Assembly (NCBI GenBank): GCA_015501585.1
Contig: JADNRY010000020.1
Coordinates: forward strand, 124,001 to 188,000
Source: Rhodocollybia butyracea
Taxonomy: Eukaryota > Basidiomycota > Agaricomycetes > Agaricales > Omphalotaceae
Length of the DNA: 64,000 nucleotides
Reading direction: 5' to 3'
In this document: piece after piece, positions 58,122-64,000 of the stretch
How the letters are laid out: every line of letters starts with the position of its first letter
Numbering within the stretch: the stretch's first letter is position 1
Made by a program: the position numbers and the translations under genes
The notes under the pieces: generated by a model
Database searches by the model: none
What the model was told of the DNA's origin: nothing
What the model saw: only the letters and a program-made list of their open reading frames with translations

Positions 58122-58481
58122 ATATTTCGGGCTGAACGCTAACCGTTTCGTAGATGATGAGCCTAAAGTAGAATGATAGACATGTATGTTTTGTACTAGC
58201 CTGTTTCCCTTCCTTCTGCAAAGTGTATCAAGTTTTCATCCTTACGATCTCTACCATACTGCAGATCAAATGCAACAGCGATGTGTAGCTTTGGTACATA
58301 GAGCAGATATTGAGTACCAGCTGGATACAATGACAATCCAGAATAATGCGGCTTGCGCCGTGAGCATCACCAAACCGTGTCTCAAACAAATCGTTAATAG
58401 TGTTAAATTGAATTGAAGTTGAGCTTGTCGAGGTTGAGTCGATTCGGTATGTCAAGAAAATCGTACAACCTTAACGCCCTA
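58122..58481. other. Spacer between APH copies 4 and 5
   Basis: About 360 bp without a recognisable gene or repeat. Confidence 0.4.
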
Positions 58482-59426
58482 TCAAACAGCGGCCAATTCT
58501 CTAACGCATGCCCCATCCGTGACTATCGGTATATGCTTCCTCCAGCTATCATCGGCGTTGTCATTGTCCGCAGCACTCATCGTGGCAATATACTCAAAGC
58601 TGGGTGGATAGAATGCCGACCACTCCCAGTCCACTAACCAAAGTTTACCATCGTCTCCGACAATTACATTGCGCATGCTGAGATCGCCATGTGTGAGCAC
58701 CAATGGCTCAGCATAGTCAATAGTCCCAGATTTATCGAAAAAAGTCACAATCCCCTTGGAGGACATGAAAGGACCTGCTGGTCGGAGTGGAAAAAGATAT
58801 CCCGTTCCGTCGCACTTCTCAGGTTTGTCCGACATTGGCCCAGGGACATGACGCCGACTATACGCTGCAGAGGCCTGACGGAGTTGACGGATGTATCCGC
58901 GAAGCGTCCATGCAACAAGAAACTTTTGCAACGGAGTATAGTGGGGCCAAACCTTGTCGAGACGTTTCCCGGGGATTTTCTCCAATAAAAGCCATGTTTC
59001 TGTCGCGTTATTGATGTATCGGCGAACGCGGGGAACAGGTATAGACGTATACTGATGAAGAAAGACAAGGACACGTGCTTCGGTAGTGGGAGGGCCAGAT
59101 AGTGTGCAGCGCTTGGCGACTGTGTCTGAGGAAAGATCATGGACGTTCCAATCCCAGTGTTTCTCGGAATCGCGGTCGTGCGTGAAGATGGCATCTGGTA
59201 AGGCTGGTGCGTTTAGGATACGCTCGATGACTTCGTCCTCGCTCCCAATTGAGGCGTAGGAAGGCCAGGTAGATTTTAGAGGCCAAGTCTGGTTTAGTAG
59301 CGCATGAATCAGTTGAGGGATCGGTTCATTATTTTCTCAGAGTCTTACCTTTGTACATATCTTAGACTTGGTGTCTTTTCTGCCCAGTTCATCGAGCCCA
59401 AGCAGTCAGTCCAGGAATTCCGCCAT
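58482..59426 (-). CDS. APH-fold phosphotransferase, copy 5 (exon 2 intact)
   Basis: Exon 2 (59288-58482) is fully open and encodes 268 residues of the kinase fold. It has YTSIPVPRVRRYI, LLLEKIPGKRLDKVWP, the catalytic loop LTHGDLSMRNVIVGD and LWLVDWEWSAFYPP. A small insertion near its start (TWPLKSTWPSYASIGS) distinguishes it from other copies. In exon 1 the family start (ATG at 59,426) is followed by TGA where the others have a codon such as CGA. A downstream ATG, in another frame of the same exon, could splice in phase at a GT near 59,360. Function therefore depends on which start is used. The substrate is unknown. Confidence 0.65.
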
Positions 59427-59809
59427 TAGATGATAGCAAAAGTGTCTGGTTGCGAGCGCTTACGAGTCGACGTCATATTATTGCCATACTGTACTTCCGC
59501 GAAAGAGTATTCAAATATTTAACTCCCTTAGTGAGCGAGAAGAAGATGGAGACGATGAACCCAAATCGGGTCGTCGTTGAGTGTGCGCAATGTTCTGGTT
59601 TCTTCCTGTATGTATATGCCAATATGAGTACGCAGATTAAATCCGGTCAAGTAAAGGTCAAAATCTCACCGATAGGACTCGTTGGATTCATTGAAGGAGA
59701 AAGATTTGCAGATTTGCGGATGGTTACAGGACATGGAACTTAGGCCCCATTCGAAGGAGGGAATCATACAAGATGATTGTCGAATGCGAGATGATGCGGT
59801 TGAAAAACC
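59427..59809. other. Spacer between APH copies 5 and 6
   Basis: An ORF of 97 codons at 59,450-59,743 (plus) has no recognisable domain. Nothing else is seen. Confidence 0.35.
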
Positions 59810-60240
59810 TCGATTCAGCAAAGTCAAGCGCGTGCGCTTCGGCAGTGAGAGTGTGCTACGCGAGGCTATACGTCGCAGCACCTTGCGACTGTGTCTGAGC
59901 TAGACATTCTAATGCCGCGACTCTGCTTTGGAACTGTGTCGTGAATATGGCGTCAGGCAACCCTGGTGCGGTTTCTATACACTTGAGAACTTCGGCAGCA
60001 CTCCAGGCGTCGGTAGGCGGAGTGGTTTGAACTGCTACCTGAGAGGAGGCATCAGATATTCCTTGAGTGTATTAATGTCTTTCGGTTTGATCACTTCATC
60101 GAGCCCAAGCAGTCGGTCGAGGATTTCCGCGTGGTACGGCTTGCAAGCGATAGGCAAAAGGGGGCTCTTCGAAGACACAATCTGTAACACCCCAAGTAAG
60201 CCTAAACAAGCGCTATATTTACTTGAAACGATCACAAAGT
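59810..60240 (-). pseudogene. APH-fold kinase array, copy 6 (5' remnant)
   Basis: Only the 5' part remains. Exon 1 (about 60,140-60,060) encodes AEILDRLLGLDEVIKPKDINTLK, like the N-terminus of the other copies but with no ATG at the usual place. Next to it is the start of exon 2 (PPTDAWSAAEVLKCIETAPGLPDA, about 60,025-59,945). A short, shifted piece with the LAFVHEHTS-equivalent region follows (about 59,890-59,815). The catalytic lobe is absent. Confidence 0.7.
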
Positions 60241-60243
60241 ACA

Positions 60244-61195
60244 TTACGAGTTAAGGATAGCAGGTATGGTCATGAGCATAAAGCGTTTGTTAACCTCATC
60301 GGAAATGGCCTCCCATTCTGTTCCCATTCTCCTCGCGATTTCCATCTCCCAATCTTTCTGATTCGGGATTACCTCAGGTTTGCCCTTAAAGCCTTTGAAC
60401 TTGTTATAGCCTTTGGGGCCTTTGCTAATGCCCACATAGCTCTTTGTATACCGGCCTGCGCATTCCACCCTCCCCGTTTGGGCGACATGCTTATACCCAC
60501 CTAGCAAAACATATATGGAGCGCGGAGAGAACGAGATCTGGGAGCGAGTACTCACGACCTCTTGCTATATACCCAAAACATGGATCGTCCACAGTACATT
60601 CGACGAACACTCCGATGAGGGTGAAATAAACCCATGCTGGACCAGCCACATCAGGCACTACTAGTGGTTGGTATGAACCATCGTACGTTATTTTGCCATT
60701 CAGTGTCAAGCCTGTTGCAAGACCAATCGTCACGGTGACACCGGATTGGTATTCATCGTAAGCATGGGGGCCAGAGGTCGTTTTGCCTGTTTGGTCAACA
60801 AAGGTCAGGGTGCCGGGAGGTATCTGCCAAGATGGGTATTAGGTATGATATGATTAATCCACTGAACGCTTACATATTGTTCAAAGGAGGTTTGCTTGGG
60901 TGGCCTGACTCGCTTGGGTAGATGTCCCTGGCAAGATGTGAGTAAGGTATGAGTAGTACAACTTTTAACAGCTTTTTACCCAATAATGAATAGAAACACT
61001 TACATTGTTTGCTTTCAATGACGATGTTAGGTCACAAGGACGTTTCTGGCAAGATTGTGGGTATCAGAAATAGTACATTTAACCCAGTAAACATTTTACC
61101 GACGATCCTCTCGACCCCGCTGATATTTTTTTAGTTGGCAATCCAGCTGCAAGAATGGAGCTAGCTATGAAGGTAAAGAGAAGAACAAAGCGCAT
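60244..61195 (-). CDS. Small secreted protein, unknown family
   Basis: Five exons (61195-61100, 61045-61004, 60927-60874, 60823-60556, 60500-60244) have clean GT-AG introns and continuous phase, giving 238 residues. The N-terminus MRFVLLFTFIASSILAAG is a clear signal peptide. The mature protein starts with a Lys/Arg-rich segment. It then has a probable beta-rich region with DEYQSGVTVTIGLATGLTLNG and VFVECTVDDPCFGYIARGRG. The C-terminal part has CAGRYTKSYVGISKG and EISDEVNKRF-like charged helices. Four cysteines are visible after the signal. I do not recognise a family; it may be an effector-like or wall-associated protein. Three short exons in a row near the N-terminus are notable. Its last exon ends next to the APH remnant. 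Confidence 0.75.
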
Positions 61196-61746
61196 TTTTA
61201 CGGGTTGCATTGACCGGCAAACTGTATTTGGAGGGGGGGACTGAACCAGCAGCACTGGAACATTTTCATCCGCAAGTTGCTTTTTGTAACCTAGGGTAGA
61301 GATGAAACAGCATAGCCCAGAGCGATCCTAGATGATAGAATCCCGCAAGAGCCGGCTCGGCACCGCAAGCCCAACCTGCAGAGAGGAAGCATACCGAGAG
61401 AGGGAAAGATAATGATACACGATGGTCACTACATGAGCTAGGTTACTGCTGAAGCTGAAGGCCTGATCACTCTCCTCTGTATCCTCAATCTCAGTGTCAA
61501 CGTGAACGAACAAGAATGAACCTAGCCGGGGTATCGACCCTGCGCTATTCGAAAGCTTTTACTCCCAACCATACTCCATTGCGTCCCTTTCTTAGCCGGA
61601 AAATTCCGAGTGATATGAGCTTAAGTCAAGCCTAGTCAAGCTCAGAGCCCAGGTACTTGTGGACTTGAGTGGGTTCGAGCAAGATTCGAGCCATTCCAGT
61701 TGTCCATCGGACATGACCGGAAGGTAAACGCCGATCAAGCGCCCAG
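61196..61746. other. Intergenic, divergent promoter region
   Basis: About 550 bp between the start codons of the secreted-protein gene (minus) and the SDHAF2 gene (plus). No further gene or repeat is seen. Confidence 0.45.
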
Positions 61747-62306
61747 ATGTTTTCTTCACTAGCCACCACCACCACCAGCTTTCGTACCGCGTCTCGCAAT
61801 ACACAAAACTACAAGAATCTCTTATGCCGCAGTTCAAAACGTGTTATATCCTCCAGCACAATACGGCTGGCTGACCCATGGCCTTTACCAGGGACACCTG
61901 AACACTTGGCTTCAACTGCTACACCATCAGACGAGGCTAGAATAAAACCTTTAGAACGTCGGAATGAATCTCTAGAAACTCTCCGTGCGAGGTTGGTCTA
62001 CCAGTCGAGGAAGCGTGGAACGTTGGAGAGCGACTTGTTGTTGGCTACTTTCGCGAGAGATAATTTGAGTGTGATGACAGAGATAGAGTTGAAAGAATAT
62101 GACAAGGTGAGGCTTGGAATTCAACGCGAAAATGTATTTTCTCTGATGTTTTATAGCTCCTGGATGAACCAGACTGGGATATCTATTACTGGGCAACGGG
62201 TAAACGGACGCCTCCGGAACGTTGGGCTGATAGTGCATTGTTGAAAAGGCTGAGTGTACATGCAAAGAATGAGGGAAAAGTTGTAAGGCGGATGCCTTCT
62301 CTGTAA
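61747..62306 (+). CDS. SDH5: Succinate dehydrogenase assembly factor 2 (Sdh5/SDHAF2)
   Basis: This mitochondrial matrix protein promotes covalent flavin attachment to the SDH flavoprotein subunit. Two exons (61747-62106 and 62157-62306; 50-bp intron, phase 0) give 169 residues. The N-terminus [20 protein letters not shown] is a basic, Ser/Thr-rich presequence. The family core is clear: [39 protein letters not shown], then [20 protein letters not shown] across the intron. The protein ends [11 protein letters not shown]. No damage is seen. Confidence 0.94.
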
Positions 62307-62502
62307 TATATTGATAGTGAGTGGATTTACTTGTCTGCGTATAATGTTCGTTAACTGATCCGAAGCAGCGTAGTCTAGTAGCTTTCGGCGTCTGTTTGAG
62401 CGCTAATACATGCTGACTCAGAGTGATGTCACTACTCCGTCATGTCTCAGTGCGCCACTACTTAAATCGACTGTCCCATTTTCGTTTCTCTTCCTCTTGA
62501 AC

Positions 62503-64000
62503 ATGCACATTCAACTCAATCGTAAACTTGCGCTTATTCTTCTTCTCGCCTCGACACCGACGTACACATACGCATCGTCGTGGTTTGGCTCAACCTCGGC
62601 TCCATCAGCGTACCCTTCCTCCTTTTCATCCTGGACTTCATCTCAGTACGAATCTTTCCAAAACTCCGTCGCCTCTGTGCGCGAGAGTACCTTTGACGCA
62701 TGGGACGACTCTCGTCTCCGGCAGTGGCTTTTGGAACAAGGCGTTGTCGCGCCCAAAGGTCCACGAGAGGAAATCGTCTTACAAGCTAAACAGAGGTGGA
62801 GAGACTGGGAGAAAGCCAAAGCTAATTACGAATCTTCGGCTTCTTCTGTAATATCCGAAGCTTCTTCTACAGTTTCCTCCGCAACTTCTGCAGCCACCTC
62901 TGCAGTAACCTCCTTCGTCGCACAAGCAACAGCTGATCTCCCGCAGCACCCGCTCGACGACACGAAAGACTATATCTGGTCCACGTGGGATGACGCAAAG
63001 CTGCGCAAGTATCTCGTCCAGCAAGGTCTCATCGACGACCGAACTGCTGCTGGAAAGAAACGCGACGAGCTCATCGCCATCGTGAAGGATAGGTACAAGG
63101 ACGCCCAACAGAATGCCTATGAGATGTGGTCTGATACTTATATGCACGATTGGCTCGCATCCCACAACCTCATTGACACCCGCTCCTCGCTTCAGAAGTC
63201 GCGCGACGAGTACCTCGATCTCATGCGCGACTATTATTACACCTCCTCGCAGCGCGTATGGGATTCTTGGTCTGAGAGCGATATGAAGCAATGGCTGGTC
63301 GATAACGGTATCGTCAAGAGTGAAGCTGAGATTCGCAAGGAGAAGATGCGACGAATGGTACAGGATAATTATTCTAATGCCAAGTCGACCGCTGTCTCGG
63401 CGTGGTCTGAGAGTCAGATGAGGAATTGGCTAATCGAGAACGGGTATATGAAGAGCGACGCACAGGCCAAGAGGGATGAAGTCGTAAAGATGTTCAAAGA
63501 CAAGTTAGTGTCTCGAATTACTCTCAATCTAACCCTGATTCTAATTCATTATTTTCTTTTCCAGATATGACACCGTCTCCGCTAGCGCCGCATCCTACTT
63601 TGTCTGGCCCGACGCAAGGCTCCGCGCTTACCTCCGCGAACATTCTATCCTCTCGTCTCCCACATCTTCGTCCTCATCCTTCTTCGGATCCCCCAACCAA
63701 GAATCCTTCTCCCTCCCCAAATCCCGCTCCGAACTCCTCCAAGAAACGCGAATCAGATGGGTACAAACGACCTCGGCAGCCGAAAACGTCGTGAACAAGA
63801 TCAAAGAGATCTTGGACGCTAATGTCATTGCCCCAGTGGGGGAACAGCTCGAGCGGATCTGGGATCTGGTGGTCGGTACTGTGAGTTCTGGAAAAGCGGG
63901 TGTTGAGGACGCGGAGGCGGATGTGGACGAGAAGTTTGAGGAGGGAAAGGAGCAGGCGAAGGGAGAGTATGCGAAGGCGCGGAAGCATACTATAAGGAAG
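62503..64000 (+). CDS. Ish1/Msc1-like stress-response protein (partial)
   Basis: This protein is related to fission-yeast Ish1 and budding-yeast Msc1, found at the nuclear envelope/ER and induced by stress. Exon 1 runs 62503-63503 and exon 2 from 63565 off the window (61-bp intron). The chosen ATG precedes the signal sequence MHIQLNRKLALILLLASTPTYTYA; an in-frame ATG at 62,410 lies upstream of it. At least four helical repeats are visible with the pattern W-x(5-6)-L-R/M-x-W-L-x(6-8) (for example WDDSRLRQWLLEQGVV, WDDAKLRKYLVQQGLI, WSDTYMHDWLASHNLI, WSESDMKQWLVDNGIV, WSESQMRNWLIENGYM). These are SAP/LEM-like motifs of the family. A Ser/Ala-rich spacer separates the first from the rest. Another repeat (WPDARLRAYLREHSIL) begins exon 2. 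Confidence 0.9.

Noticed and set aside
61500..61570. Possible tRNA-like arm (CCGGGGTATCGACCC)
   Set aside because: Acceptor and D-arm pairing could not be completed on either strand, so no tRNA is called.

Overview
The window is nuclear DNA of a filamentous basidiomycete, most likely an agaricomycete mushroom. Coding genes are cut by many 50-80 bp GT-AG introns. The gene families also point that way: NACHT-WD40 NLR proteins, a GT61 glycosyltransferase, tandem APH-type kinases and single-pass membrane proteins with long Ser/Pro tails. Nothing bacterial is present.

The left half (1-36 kb) is repeat-rich. Two decayed copies of a membrane-protein gene (1-3.1 kb and 15.4-17.6 kb) derive from the family of the fuller gene at 36.8-40.3 kb. 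The first is split by a 2.3 kb TIR element with a TA target duplication, which itself carries a 1.2 kb foldback element. A hAT transposase remnant follows (5.8-6.4 kb). Two NLR paralogues (8.6-13.0 kb and 23.6-26.8 kb) come from a segmental duplication that includes their upstream DNA. Both have an N-terminal C2-like region, a helical region and a NACHT domain. The first has near-identical WD40 repeats and a 1-bp deletion just before its C-terminus. The second is cut off by an inserted TIR element at the point where the WD40 region should begin. Two solo LTRs of one family (13.8-15.4 and 21.4-22.3 kb) carry an array of hairpins with a constant loop and pairing, variable stems. The first LTR contains a Harbinger-type MITE and has a 5-bp target duplication. 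A decayed Tad-like LINE with RNase H and a poly-A tail fills 27.6-35.8 kb.

The right half (36.8-64 kb) is mostly genic: the membrane-protein gene (with a frameshift or a very short intron), a histone H2A gene divergent from mitochondrial ATP10, two tandem arylamine N-acetyltransferase-like genes, a GT61 glycosyltransferase, a six-member tandem array of APH-fold kinases in different stages of decay, a small secreted protein, the succinate dehydrogenase assembly factor SDHAF2/Sdh5, and the 5' part of an Ish1/Msc1-like gene that runs off the window.

Housekeeping genes (H2A, ATP10, SDHAF2) sit beside fast-evolving tandem families, while the NLR pair lies in transposon-rich DNA. The least explained signal is the constant-loop hairpin array of the solo LTRs. 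Exon coordinates were derived by hand from splice consensus, phase continuity and comparison between paralogues.
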